A stretch of 64,000 nucleotides of DNA from M3007 sp046296435 (GTDB lineage Bacteria > Bacteroidota > Bacteroidia > Chitinophagales > Saprospiraceae). Below the pieces are notes generated by a model that worked only from the letters and a program-made list of their open reading frames with translations, was not told where the DNA came from and did no database searches. The stretch lies in assembly GCA_046296435.1 (NCBI GenBank), contig JBKBLI010000008.1, positions 11,893-75,892 on the forward strand, in the 5' to 3' direction. Shown here piece by piece: positions 18,877 to 27,739 of the stretch. Made by a program: the position numbers and the translations under genes. Position 1 is the first letter of the stretch, and every line of letters starts with the position of its first letter.

Positions 18877-19668
18877 TTAGTCGAGGAAAAATTTCAACTT
18901 CAAGTTGTGAATGATACTGAAACTCGCCTCGTCGATCGTGTAAATAATGCGCTCGATCAGGTTAGAGTAGTAGTTGTAAAAAACAATGGTAAAGGCCGCT
19001 GTGGTAATCCCCAAGGCCGTAGTGACCAGAGCCTGAGAAATACCGCCGGCCAGACCGACCGGGTCGGGTTCGCCGACGCGAGCCAGCGCCGCGAAGGCTT
19101 GTATCATACCCGTGACGGTACCCAAAAGACCGATCAGCGTCGAAATCTGCGCGATAGTGGACAGGATGAACATGTTGGTGGTCAGTTCGGGCGTTTCCAG
19201 TTGTGTGGCTTCCTCCAATTCCTTTTGGATCAGATACACATCTTTCTGATCTACAGATCCGGTTTTTTTCCGACTAAGGAAAACTTCGGCGCCTGTCTTG
19301 ACTACGTTGCCGACCGAGCCTTGCTGGGCGTCGCTCAGGGTCACGAGGCGTTCGTGGTCGTCGTCCTGAAGTGCCGACTTGACGTCTATCACGAACTTTT
19401 TGAGGTCGCCCTTGCCGCGCGACATCCGGATGGACAAGTAGCGTTCGATGATGTAAATCAAGGCAATGAATTGAAAACTGAGCAACAGAATGACCAGCGG
19501 ACCGCCTTTGTAAATAGTGCCCAGCACATTGCCTTTTAGCGGTTCGGCGCTGTTGTCGCCGCCTTCGAAGTTGGCGGGATTGCCCAGCACATGGGTATAG
19601 ACGAGATAGCCAAAGACCAGCGATAAGGGCAGCACGATGAGTGCAAGTTTCGTTTTGATGTTTTTCAC
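18877..19668 (-). CDS. exbB: ExbB/TolQ/MotA proton channel protein
   Basis: 263 residues with three membrane helices: an N-terminal one after Lys-Thr-Lys, one at IYKGGPLVILLLSFQFIALI, and the paired helices around STIAQISTLIGLLGTVTGMI and the Gly-rich GGISQALVTTALGITTAAF. This is the stator that, with the two ExbD proteins, drives TonB. It is the first gene of the operon. A T9-G-A7 palindrome sits 15 bases upstream of its ATG in the probable leader. Confidence 0.94.
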   Translation of the reverse strand: MKNIKTKLALIVLPLSLVFGYLVYTHVLGNPANFEGGDNSAEPLKGNVLGTIYKGGPLVILLLSFQFIALIYIIERYLSIRMSRGKGDLKKFVIDVKSALQDDDHERLVTLSDAQQGSVGNVVKTGAEVFLSRKKTGSVDQKDVYLIQKELEEATQLETPELTTNMFILSTIAQISTLIGLLGTVTGMIQAFAALARVGEPDPVGLAGGISQALVTTALGITTAAFTIVFYNYYSNLIERIIYTIDEASFSIIHNLKLKFFLD

Positions 19669-19683
19669 GATATTGATGTGCGA

Positions 19684-19700
19684 TTTTTTTTTGAAAAAAA
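19684..19700. repeat. T/A palindrome T9-G-A7
   Basis: In the predicted 5' leader of exbB. Confidence 0.75.
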
Positions 19701-19714
19701 TATTGGTTGCACAA

Positions 19715-19722
19715 CAAAATTA
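19715..19722 (-). promoter_or_regulatory. -7 element for the exb-tonB operon
   Basis: TAATTTTG on the minus strand fits TAnnTTTG. It predicts a start about 40 bases before the exbB ATG. No clear -33 box. Confidence 0.35.
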
Positions 19723-20033
19723 GGGGAGTCGCCCGCTCCGGCAGGATGACGCGCGTCAACAGGCGGGTTGATCTTTTAGCAAAATTGAAATTAAGGACAG
19801 GGTGGAGTGGGTTTGTGCCCATCGGCGGGTGGCGGCAACAATTTCTTAACCTGCGCAGGTAGGAATTTTGGGCTTGCCGGCTTGGAGAATGGGCGAAGGT
19901 TCTATCGGGCGAGACGGGGGGAGGCGTCCGGCGCGCAAAGCGCAGGCCCTCTGGCGCGCTCGTCCGGTCTGCCTCGCCTTCGGCCGTTTGGCTGAAGGGG
20001 GCGGGCGATGGCGGGCGTTCGTTTTGAGCGGGA

Positions 20034-21110
20034 TTAACGCCCGCCTTTTCGGAAATAAGCCAGGTCGGCTTCGACCATTTCGCGCACCAGTTCGTTGAGG
20101 GTTGTGCGGGGCGTCCAGCCCAAAAGCGCGCGCGCTTTGGAGGCGTCGCCCACCAGAAGATCTACCTCTGCGGGGCGGAAGTAACGCGGGTCGATGGCGA
20201 TGACCTCCTGGCCGACCCGAAAAGCCAGGTCGCTGCGGCTGATCGATTGCACGACGGCCGTCTCCTCTACGCCCTCGCCGCTGAACGCCAATTCGACGCC
20301 TGCCTGCGCGAAAGCCATGCGGCAGAAATCCCGCACCGAGGTGGTCTGGCCCGTGGCGATGACAAAATCGTCCGGGCGCTCTTGTTGGAGCATGAGCCAC
20401 ATGGCTTCGACATAATCGCGGGCGTGCCCCCAGTCGCGGCGGGCGTCTAAGTTGCCCAAATAGAGTTTGTCCTGCATACCCAGCGCCATTTGGGCCACTG
20501 CGCGGGTGATCTTGCGGGTCACGAAGGTCTCGCCGCGCAGGGGGCTTTCGTGATTGAACAGGATGCCGTTGCAGGCGTACATGTTATAGGCTTCGCGGTA
20601 ATTGACTGTGATCCAGTAGGCGTATAGCTTGGCTACGCCATAGGGGGAACGTGGGTAAAAAGGCGTTTTTTCGGTTTGCGGCGTCTCTTGCACGAGACCA
20701 TAGAGTTCGGAGGTAGAGGCCTGGTAGTAGCGGACGCGGTCGCCGAGTCCAAGTAGGCGTATTGCTTCGAGCAGGCGCAAGGCGCCGACGGCGTCGGCAT
20801 TGGCGGTGTATTCGGGCGTTTCGAAGCTAACCTGCACGTGGCTTTGTGCGCCGAGGTTATAGACTTCGTCGGGCTGCACCTCCTGCATGATGCGGATCAG
20901 GTTGGTGGAGTCGGTCAGGTCGCCGTAATGGAGTACAAAGTTGCGGTCGTTGACGTGCGGATCCTGATACAGGTGATCGATGCGGTCGGTATTGAAAAGG
21001 GAGGAGCGCCGCTTGACGCCGTGTACGATATAGCCCTTTTGGAGCAGAAATTCGGCTAAATAGGCGCCGTCTTGCCCGGTAATGCCGGTGATTAACGCTT
21101 TTTTGGACAT
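20034..21110 (-). CDS. gmd: GDP-mannose 4,6-dehydratase
   Basis: 358 residues from ATG 21110. Short-chain dehydrogenase/reductase that converts GDP-mannose to GDP-4-keto-6-deoxymannose, the precursor of GDP-fucose and GDP-rhamnose for surface glycans. Nucleotide-binding TGITGQDGAYLAEFLLQKGY at the N-terminus, catalytic STSELYG and YGVAKLYAYW, and VNYREAYNMYACNGILFNHESP are Gmd hallmarks. GDP-fucose synthase (fcl) is not adjacent. It lies 22 bases after the TPR gene. Confidence 0.96.
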   Translation of the reverse strand: MSKKALITGITGQDGAYLAEFLLQKGYIVHGVKRRSSLFNTDRIDHLYQDPHVNDRNFVLHYGDLTDSTNLIRIMQEVQPDEVYNLGAQSHVQVSFETPEYTANADAVGALRLLEAIRLLGLGDRVRYYQASTSELYGLVQETPQTEKTPFYPRSPYGVAKLYAYWITVNYREAYNMYACNGILFNHESPLRGETFVTRKITRAVAQMALGMQDKLYLGNLDARRDWGHARDYVEAMWLMLQQERPDDFVIATGQTTSVRDFCRMAFAQAGVELAFSGEGVEETAVVQSISRSDLAFRVGQEVIAIDPRYFRPAEVDLLVGDASKARALLGWTPRTTLNELVREMVEADLAYFRKGGR

Positions 21111-21132
21111 GTGCAGTCGATGGGACGGGCGA

Positions 21133-22192
21133 TTAGTTGAGTTTGCGCTCCAATTGAGGACTTGGCTGTATTTTGGAGGCTTTTTTCCAGTATTCGACGG
21201 CCTCGCGTTTTTGGCCTTTGAGCGAAAGCGCATCGCCGTAGGCTTCGAGCAGGTCGGCCCGCTGATTGGCGTCTGGGCGTCGCAAGGCTTCGTCGAGGGT
21301 TTCGAGGGCGGCCTGCGGATCGTTTTGGCGAAGGTGTATGGAGGCGCGCAGGGCGCTTATATCGAGCCAAAGTTCGGGGAGGCTTTCGGCCATGAGGCGT
21401 GCCTGGCGAAGCTGGTCGAGGGCTTGCGCCAGCGCGTCGCGCTGCGATAATGCCATGGCGAGGTAGTAGTAAGCCTTGGCCTGNNNNNNNNNNNNNNNNN
21501 NNNNNNNNNNNNNNNNNNNNNNNNNNNNNNNNNNNNNNNNNNNNNNNNNNNNNNNNNNNNNNNNNNNNNNNNNNNNNNNNNNNTTCAATCAGGCGCTGCA
21601 GCTCGGCAACCGCGCGTTTGCGGTCGTCGAGTTTTTGATAAATGGCGAATTTGGCGAGCGATCCTTTTTCGGTGATGCCGCCGATTTTTTCGGCTTGGTC
21701 GAGCGATTTGAGCGCCGCTTTGGGATTTTCGATCATCAGTTGGGCGGCGGCCAGGCGGCGTAGGGGCGCGGGGTTGTTGGGTTCGAGTTTGGCCAGTTTT
21801 TCGAGGGCGCCGACGGCATCGCGATACTGTCCGGCCTCTTCATACAGTTCGACGAGGTAGTTTAAGTATCCGATGTGTTTTTCTTCTATGGCGCAGGCCT
21901 TTTGCATGGCGGCTATGGCCGAGGCGAGATCGTTGTTTTGGCGATGCGCGCGGGCCAAGCCATGCCATGCGGCGGAGTGGTTGGGGTTTTCGCGCAAAAA
22001 TTTTTCGTGCAATTCAATAGCCTTGTCATAACGTCCGAGAATGCGCTGCGTCTCGGCCGCTATGAAGTCGCTTTGTCGCAGGGCCTCTTCTTCGGGGATA
22101 CGGGCGGCCGTGCCATCCAAGGTGTTCTGCGCTGCCATAGCGCATGCAGCCAGAAGGAGCAGGCTGCTTAAACATGTTCGCAAAATACTCAT
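21133..22192 (-). CDS. TPR-repeat exported protein
   Basis: About 350 residues. N-terminal signal peptide containing Leu-Ala-Ala-Cys (possible lipobox, Cys17), followed by tandem tetratricopeptide repeats (KAIELHEKFLRENPNHSAAW, DAVGALEKLAKLEPNNPAPL, and more after the gap). It is a probable periplasmic scaffold of unknown partners. The reading frame changes across the 100 N (21484-21583) as written; joining the flanks directly gives Ile-Glu-Gln-Ala-Lys in frame, so the N length is probably wrong. A T/A palindrome overlaps its start codon. Confidence 0.82.
21484..21583. other. assembly gap (100 N) inside the TPR gene
   Basis: As written it breaks the reading frame. Removing all N restores it (codons GAA then CAG). 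Confidence 0.9.
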
Positions 22193-22206
22193 TTTTTCAA
22201 AAAAAA
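22192..22206. repeat. T/A palindrome T6-C-A8
   Basis: Overlaps the ATG of the TPR gene by one base and extends into its leader. Confidence 0.75.
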
Positions 22207-22366
22207 TATGTCGGCGCTGAGACCTCGCGCGTTGGGTGAAGGTACGCCGGATGGGGCGCTCTTGTGGGGTTTTGCAATAACGGCTGCAAGTTTTGCTTAT
22301 TGCTTATTTTGTGGGCGCCCGGCCTTTGCGAGGGGGCGCTTCATCTGGCGGAGTCGCTCAGGGGGG

Positions 22367-22573
22367 CTATTTATCTTCGCCCATTATTTTTTCGACAGCC
22401 TCGCCGGCGGCGCGCAGGCGCTCTTTGCAGAAGGCGATCAGTTCACCGGCTCGCGCAATTTTGGTTTCGAGGGTTTCGAGCGGGGTGTTCTCATTTTGAA
22501 TATCTTCCAGGATTGCTTGCAATTCAGCGTAGGCCGAATCGAAGTCGGGCGAAGGTTGCACATTTTTTTTCAT
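22367..22573 (-). CDS. xseB: exodeoxyribonuclease VII small subunit
   Basis: 68 residues, the usual size for XseB. DSAYAELQAILEDIQNENTP and the helical LETLETKIARAGELIAFCKE are family features. XseB helices wrap the large subunit XseA, which is not in the window. It lies 6 bases after the SET-domain gene on the same strand, so the two are probably co-transcribed. Confidence 0.9.
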   Translation of the reverse strand: MKKNVQPSPDFDSAYAELQAILEDIQNENTPLETLETKIARAGELIAFCKERLRAAGEAVEKIMGEDK

Positions 22574-22579
22574 AGGCGA

Positions 22580-22984
22580 TCAGTTGCGTATTTTGCCGTC
22601 GTTTTCGAACCACACGGGCGTGTTTATATTTGGGTCTCCATTGTAGTTGATGGTGATTTCTTCGCCGGCTTTGATAGGGCGTATGCAGTAAAAATCAATC
22701 GTTTGGGCGTCGAAGTCCATGCCGTATTCGGCGTTTGGCTCGTAGGAGTGGTTGTACAGCGAGCCGTACCCAAGGGCCATGGCGTACCATTCGCCGTCTT
22801 CGCCCCAGTCAAAATAGTAATCGTCGAGCTTGGTCTGGCGAATGAGGGTCAACTCGCTTTTGGGGAACAAAATAACGGGACAAACCTCGATGATCTCATC
22901 TGTCTCAAAGTCGCGCGCCGCAAAGACGCCGAGGCCGTGGCGCGCGGATGGCGCAAAAAAAATAGCTGCTTGCTGGATACTCAT
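22580..22984 (-). CDS. SET-domain protein, putative protein-lysine methyltransferase
   Basis: 134 residues from ATG 22984 (MSIQQAAIFFAPSARHGLGV); a -7 element lies 24 bases upstream. It is a minimal SET domain: HGLGVFAARDF (SAM-binding start), YNHSYEPNAEYG (the pseudoknot N-H-S-x-x-P-N), and AGEEITINYNG near the end. The usual Cys of NHSCxPN is Tyr, and no Cys-rich post-SET zinc site is present. A methyltransferase activity on a bacterial protein is inferred from the family; no target is suggested by the neighbours except its probable operon partner xseB. Confidence 0.85.
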   Translation of the reverse strand: MSIQQAAIFFAPSARHGLGVFAARDFETDEIIEVCPVILFPKSELTLIRQTKLDDYYFDWGEDGEWYAMALGYGSLYNHSYEPNAEYGMDFDAQTIDFYCIRPIKAGEEITINYNGDPNINTPVWFENDGKIRN

Positions 22985-23008
22985 GCGCAGTTTTGCGAAA
23001 AAGAAGCG

Positions 23009-23016
23009 CAAAGATA
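23009..23016 (-). promoter_or_regulatory. -7 element for the SET-xseB unit
   Basis: TATCTTTG on the minus strand, 24 bases before the SET start, back to back with the glycosyltransferase promoter. Confidence 0.45.
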
Positions 23017-23027
23017 GCCCGTAAGCG

Positions 23028-23035
23028 TAACTTTG
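23028..23035 (+). promoter_or_regulatory. -7 element for the glycosyltransferase unit
   Basis: TAACTTTG on the plus strand, 22 bases before GTG 23058, supporting that start codon. Confidence 0.45.
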
Positions 23036-23057
23036 CGCTTCAAGAAGTCGCGACGCA

Positions 23058-23753
23058 GTGGATTTACACCTGATTGTCCCTTGTTACAAGCCCGAACCCG
23101 GATGGGCAAGCCGTCTGGCAGCCCGATTCAATGTTTTTGCAGGCGAAGTGTCTCCGTTTTATGCGGTCAGGCTTTGGGTGGTAATGGATGGCGGCTCGCC
23201 AGACGAAGCGGAAATCGGCGAATTGAAAGCGAAGGTCCCCGACGTTGAGATGATCGCCTACCCGAACAATGCGGGCAAGGGATATGCGCTGCGCGCAGGA
23301 GTAGGTGCGGCGCCCGGCCCGCATTACCTGATTACGGACATTGATTTCCCCTATACGCTGGAGAGCATGCGCAAGGTCTGCGACGCTCTGCTCCGACAAG
23401 GCGGGGTAGTGGCCGGCAATCGGGATCAGGCCTACTACGCGCATACCCCTCCGGCCCGCAAGCGCATTTCGAAGGCGCTTCGCTGGGTGGTACGCAGGGT
23501 TTTCAGGCTGAACGTTGACGACACTCAGTGCGGCCTCAAAGCCTTCGACCAAAATGGTAAAGAGGCATTCATGGCGGTAAAAACGCGGCGCTTTCTCTAC
23601 GATCTGGAGTTTTTGCTGTTGGCCCGTAAGAGCGGCGTGCCCGTGGCGCCGGTGGCGGTGGCGCTCCGCGAAGGTATCACCTTCAACAAAGTCAGCCGCA
23701 AGGTGCTTTTGCAGGAAAGCGCAAATCTGTTGAGACTTCTGTTTTTGAGATAG
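23058..23753 (+). CDS. family 2 glycosyltransferase (dolichyl/undecaprenyl-phosphate sugar transferase type)
   Basis: 231 residues from GTG 23058. GT-A fold: LHLIVPCYKPEPGW at the N-terminus, nucleotide-binding YPNNAGKGYALRAGV, the metal-binding DIDFPY (DxD-like), and DDTQCGLKAF followed by FLYDLEFLLLARKSG, as in polyprenyl-phosphate glucosyl- or mannosyltransferases. There are no membrane helices. It is followed after 4 bases by a large membrane protein that may use or flip its product. Confidence 0.88.
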   Translation: MDLHLIVPCYKPEPGWASRLAARFNVFAGEVSPFYAVRLWVVMDGGSPDEAEIGELKAKVPDVEMIAYPNNAGKGYALRAGVGAAPGPHYLITDIDFPYTLESMRKVCDALLRQGGVVAGNRDQAYYAHTPPARKRISKALRWVVRRVFRLNVDDTQCGLKAFDQNGKEAFMAVKTRRFLYDLEFLLLARKSGVPVAPVAVALREGITFNKVSRKVLLQESANLLRLLFLR

Positions 23754-23757
23754 GCGT

Positions 23758-26346
23758 ATGTACAGAAAAGTAACGCGCAACGCGCAGCGCAAAATGCGTC
23801 AGGAAAGCTCCATGCGAAGCGCTCACACCCGCCTGTGGCTGTTAGGCGCGCTGCTTGCCGGCGCGTTGCTGCTCTGGCTGGCTCACAGGGATTGGCTGCC
23901 ACACTACAACGCTACGCTGCTGAGCGTAGCGCCGGATGGATTCAAAAACTACAGCACCCTCATCTATCACGTTCGGCACGACTCGCTCTTTGCCGAATAT
24001 CGCGGTATGAGCCACCCCACGGGCGAGCATGTGCTGTTTACCGATAACCAACCGCTGATCGCCTCTTTGCTCAAATGGTATCATGAGCGGATACATTCGC
24101 TGGCAGGGCGCGAAGTCGGCATTTTGAACATACTCCTCCTCTTGTCGCAATTGGCGGGCGTAGCCGTATATTACCTGTTGCTGCGGCGCTTGCGCGTGGG
24201 CGCTTGGTATGCCGCGGCGGTGAGTTTGGGCGTGATTTTTCTATCGCCGCAATACAACAGAATCAATGCGCATTTTGGGCTTTCGCACCCCTGGATCATT
24301 CCCCTGCTCCTTTTGCTGCTGTGCAAGTACGAGGAATCGTACAATCGGCGCTACCAGAGCATTTTGATTGGTCTGTTGACCATAGCGGCCGCACAATTGC
24401 ACTTTTACTACCTGGGGCTTATCGCCATGTTGGCAAGCCTGTATATGGCGGCGCAGTGGCTGCGTCGGCCGACCTTGCGCAATGCGCGCGCGCGTCTGAT
24501 TCACCTGATGATCATGGTGGCCATACCTTATGCCCTGCTCAACTTTTGGTTGCACTGGACGCATTATTCAACCCTTCGACCCAAACACGTATTGGGCATA
24601 GGGGATTATATCGGTTATCTGGACGCCACCTTTTTGCCTTACAAGAGCATGCCGTTGCACGATTGGATTAGCCGCACGTTTACGCCCATCGCTCAGCGCG
24701 ATTACGAAGCCTCGTCCTATGTGGGTGTAGTGGGTTTTTTGTTTACCGTGGCGGCCTTATTATCGGGGCTGCGGGTCATCACGCGCGCGCAGACCTGGGA
24801 ATACCAAAAAAACTACAAGCGCATTCATATCAACTATCTGCGGAGTTTGTTTTGGGCATCCGTCGTGTTGACGGCGTATGCCTGCGGCGTGCCATACGCC
24901 ATCAAGGGCTTGGAGTGGACGCTGGAATACCTTGGGCCGCTCAAGCAGTTCCGAAGCCAGGGGCGCTTTGTATGGGCTTTTTATTACGTGATCAACCTGC
25001 TGGCTTTTTACGCCATTTGGCACTGGCACAGGCGGCTTCGCCAAAACAAGCGCTTGCCCGTCCGCATCGGCGCTTGGGCGCTCTTGCTCTTGCCCCTGTT
25101 CGTCCTCGCCTACGAAGCGGCGATCTTTCAGCAGTGGCGCAACAAAGAGCCGCGTTGGCGCAACTTATTCAACGCGGCTACGCTCAACACAGAGGAGGAT
25201 CAATGGCTGTACAAATTGGACTTCAGCCGGTACCAGGCTCTCTTGCCCATGCCCTACTATCATGCCGGCTCGGAATGCTTCAACTTCGGCATGGATTACA
25301 ACAACTTCACCCGCATGCANNNNNNNNNNNNNNNNNNNNNNNNNNNNNNNNNNNNNNNNNNNNNNNNNNNNNNNNNNNNNNNNNNNNNNNNNNNNNNNNN
25401 NNNNNNNNNNNNNNNNNNNTTGCCCATGCCCTACTATCATGCCGGCTCGGAATGCTTCAACTTCGGCATGGATTACAACAACTTCACCCGCATGCAAGCG
25501 GCATCGGTGATGCACGGCATCCCGGATATGGGTTGCTTCCTCAGCCGCACGCCGCTTGACCAAACGCTGCATTCCATCCAGTTGATCCTCAAGCCGTGTC
25601 AGCCGCCGCGCATCTTCAGCCTGATGACCGACAGCCGCCCCATAGCGGTGGTGTGCGAGGCCAAAGACTGGGATTGGTTCAAGAGTCTTTATCCGCATTT
25701 GCTCTCCGAGGCGCCGTTGGCGTATAGCGATCAGACGGTTGTGGTAGCCGAGTTGAGACCTGAGTACATCGAGAACTACCGCCGCGCGCACATGGCCCAG
25801 GCCGACGAGCGCATACAATCGGGCCAACTGACCCGCAAAGGGGACTGGTTCGTCGAAAAGGCAGACTTGCCTTTGTTTTACGAGGGTTTCGATACGCTGC
25901 AAGGTTGCGCGTCCGTTTTTCAGGGGCGCGGCGCCTTGTGCGGCGTCATGAGCGATACCGTGACCCTGTGGCGCGGCAATCTGGCCTCGCTGGGCGCCGC
26001 CCAAGGCGAACTCAGGTTGAGCATCTGGATACGCGCTACGCACAACGGCGCCATGACCCACCACATAAACTTCGTACACCGCGACAAAAACACCGGCGCC
26101 ATCCGCAGCGAACTAACGCACGGCTTGCTGTGGCATCCCAAAGCTGTTTTGGAGGACTGGGTGCTGTTTGATGTGCCCTTCAACGCCGATACGGCGCCCG
26201 AGGCGGAGACGCATATTTTTTTTCACAAAAAAAACATGCCGTTTGCGTTTGTTGCCGACGAAATGTTGATATATCACCCGGACGGCCAGAACTACATGTT
26301 GCGCGATAAGCACATGGTGCACAACAACATCTGGTACGTCCGATGA
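23758..26346 (+). CDS. large polytopic membrane protein, GT-C-like, function unknown
   Basis: 862 codons as written, about 800 once the duplicated gap flank is merged. The first half has at least nine hydrophobic helices (for example 26-42, about 118-140 and 148-165). The second half (from about 470) is mostly soluble with a beta-rich end. This is the plan of GT-C glycosyltransferases and related sugar-handling membrane proteins, and its place behind a polyprenyl-phosphate sugar transferase gene agrees, but I see no family signature and do not assign an activity. A T8-CAC-A8 palindrome (26216-26234) codes Phe-Phe-His-Lys-Lys-Asn. Confidence 0.75.
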   Translation: MYRKVTRNAQRKMRQESSMRSAHTRLWLLGALLAGALLLWLAHRDWLPHYNATLLSVAPDGFKNYSTLIYHVRHDSLFAEYRGMSHPTGEHVLFTDNQPLIASLLKWYHERIHSLAGREVGILNILLLLSQLAGVAVYYLLLRRLRVGAWYAAAVSLGVIFLSPQYNRINAHFGLSHPWIIPLLLLLLCKYEESYNRRYQSILIGLLTIAAAQLHFYYLGLIAMLASLYMAAQWLRRPTLRNARARLIHLMIMVAIPYALLNFWLHWTHYSTLRPKHVLGIGDYIGYLDATFLPYKSMPLHDWISRTFTPIAQRDYEASSYVGVVGFLFTVAALLSGLRVITRAQTWEYQKNYKRIHINYLRSLFWASVVLTAYACGVPYAIKGLEWTLEYLGPLKQFRSQGRFVWAFYYVINLLAFYAIWHWHRRLRQNKRLPVRIGAWALLLLPLFVLAYEAAIFQQWRNKEPRWRNLFNAATLNTEEDQWLYKLDFSRYQALLPMPYYHAGSECFNFGMDYNNFTRMXXXXXXXXXXXXXXXXXXXXXXXXXXXXXXXXXXLPMPYYHAGSECFNFGMDYNNFTRMQAASVMHGIPDMGCFLSRTPLDQTLHSIQLILKPCQPPRIFSLMTDSRPIAVVCEAKDWDWFKSLYPHLLSEAPLAYSDQTVVVAELRPEYIENYRRAHMAQADERIQSGQLTRKGDWFVEKADLPLFYEGFDTLQGCASVFQGRGALCGVMSDTVTLWRGNLASLGAAQGELRLSIWIRATHNGAMTHHINFVHRDKNTGAIRSELTHGLLWHPKAVLEDWVLFDVPFNADTAPEAETHIFFHKKNMPFAFVADEMLIYHPDGQNYMLRDKHMVHNNIWYVR
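25243..25319 (+). repeat. 77-bp duplicated contig end, left copy
   Basis: Identical to 25420-25496 on the other side of the N run. Merging the copies keeps the reading frame, so this is a missed contig overlap rather than a biological repeat. Confidence 0.9.
25320..25419. other. assembly gap (100 N) flanked by identical 77-bp sequences
   Basis: Spurious gap: both flanks are the same 77 bases. Confidence 0.95.
25420..25496 (+). repeat. 77-bp duplicated contig end, right copy
   Basis: Second copy of 25243-25319. Confidence 0.9.
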
Positions 26347-26364
26347 AGAGCAAGCGATACTGAC

Positions 26365-27621
26365 ATGATCTGGAAGAACATCCGCATCGTAAACGGCTCC
26401 GAAGATGCCGGAGAGCCGACAGATGTCGCCATCCGACAAGATCGGGTGGCAGCCATAGGCCCCAACCTCAGCCCCGAATCCCGGTCTGAGCAGGTATTTG
26501 ACTATTCGGGGGGCTATATCATGCCCGGCTGGTTCGATATCGGGTGCGCGCATGGGGACCCGGGCGATGAGCGCCGGGAGGACTTGCAATCGCTCAGCGA
26601 AGCCGCTCTGGCCGGCGGATTCACGGCCATTGCTCCGCTGCCCAATACCGATCCGCCCATACACAACAAGGCGCAGGTGCAGTATCTGAGCAGCCAAACC
26701 CGACACAGCCCTTTGCGCGTATGGCCTGTTGGCGCTATTTCGCAGGATTGCGCCGGCAAGGATATGGCCGAACTCTACGACATGCGACAGGCGGGCGCCC
26801 TGGCTTTTAGCGACGGCGTTCATCCCGTGCAGGATGCCGGATTGCTGTTGCGCGCGCTGCAATACGCGCGCGCTTTCGACGGCCTGATCATCGAGTCGCC
26901 CCAACACCAGGCGCTGACGGGGGGCGGCATCGTGCACGAAGGCCCGGTCAGCGTCATGATGGGCGTGCGGGGTATGCCGGACATTGCGGAAGTCGTATCC
27001 GTCGAACGCAATCTGCGTCTGCTGGAATACGCCGACGGCCGCTTGCTGATCCATCTGGTCTCCTGCGCCGAGAGCGTGCGTCTCATTCGGGCGGCCAAAT
27101 CCAAGGGCCTGCGCGTGAGCGCCTCGGTCGCCATTGCCAACCTCTGCTTCACCGACGAGCGCCCGGCTTCGTTCGACAGTTTGTGGAAGGTCAATCCTCC
27201 CCTGCGCTCCGAAGCCGATCGGCAAGCGCTGATTGAGGGCGTGCTCGACGGGACGATCGATGTGGTGTGCAGCAACCACGCCCCCTGGTACGAAGAGGCT
27301 AAAAATCTCGAATTCGCCTATGCGGCCTTTGGCATGAGCGCTTTGGAGACTTTTGCCGCATGCTACGCCCAGTACCTCGCGCCCCACATCCCGCTCCCTG
27401 TATGGGCGACGCGCGTCGCGCTGGCGCCGCGCCGCCTGCTCGGACTTCCCGAGCCGCGCGTGGAGGTTGGCGCCAGAGCCGACTTCACGATCTTGATACC
27501 TGACCAAAGCTATGCGCTTCAGCCCGATGCCATGCGCTCCAAAGGCAAAAACTCGCCGCTGCTCAATACGCCGCTGACCGGCAAGGCGATTGCGGTGGCC
27601 AGCCGACCGACTGAGGGATAG
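26365..27621 (+). CDS. dihydroorotase homologue lacking catalytic ligands (pseudo-dihydroorotase)
   Basis: 418 residues with the overall amidohydrolase/dihydroorotase layout: N-terminal beta-sandwich, GWFDIGCAHGDPG, PLPNTDPP, and the conserved VNPPLRSEADRQALIEGVLDGTID. The catalytic residues are missing. The D-x-H-x-H metal site aligns with Asp58-Ile-Gly-Cys-Ala62, the AHCED site with Glu-Ser-Pro-Gln, the HVST His with Leu, and the base Asp of TDHAPH is Asn304 (SNHAPW). Inactive homologues of this kind (PyrX/PyrC' type) are known to support aspartate carbamoyltransferase. Whether that holds here is unknown; no pyrB is nearby. It is the third gene of the glycosyltransferase unit. Confidence 0.85.
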   Translation: MIWKNIRIVNGSEDAGEPTDVAIRQDRVAAIGPNLSPESRSEQVFDYSGGYIMPGWFDIGCAHGDPGDERREDLQSLSEAALAGGFTAIAPLPNTDPPIHNKAQVQYLSSQTRHSPLRVWPVGAISQDCAGKDMAELYDMRQAGALAFSDGVHPVQDAGLLLRALQYARAFDGLIIESPQHQALTGGGIVHEGPVSVMMGVRGMPDIAEVVSVERNLRLLEYADGRLLIHLVSCAESVRLIRAAKSKGLRVSASVAIANLCFTDERPASFDSLWKVNPPLRSEADRQALIEGVLDGTIDVVCSNHAPWYEEAKNLEFAYAAFGMSALETFAACYAQYLAPHIPLPVWATRVALAPRRLLGLPEPRVEVGARADFTILIPDQSYALQPDAMRSKGKNSPLLNTPLTGKAIAVASRPTEG

Positions 27622-27659
27622 GGGCGCGGGTACGCGCATGGGGCGGCGGGCGCGTGTTC

Positions 27660-27682
27660 TTTTTTTTTTTAAACAAAAAAAA
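27660..27682. repeat. T/A palindrome T11-AAAC-A8
   Basis: Between the pseudo-dihydroorotase and the next gene, 30 bases upstream of a -7 element. Confidence 0.75.
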
Positions 27683-27711
27683 CGCGGCGCTTCGCACCAG
27701 AACAAAACCCT

Positions 27712-27719
27712 TAACTTTG
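27712..27719 (+). promoter_or_regulatory. -7 element before the conserved Bacteroidota gene
   Basis: TAACTTTG, 20 bases upstream of ATG 27740. No -33 TTTG at standard spacing. Confidence 0.45.
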
Positions 27720-27739
27720 CGCGCTCAAGACCAACTCCC

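Larger units (their letters stand above)
19669..20033. other. intergenic region between exbB and gmd
   Basis: 365 bases with no credible gene. Besides the exbB promoter and leader palindrome it holds a 12-base perfect palindrome ACCTGCGCAGGT near 19849-19860 and a GC-rich stretch. Confidence 0.6.
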
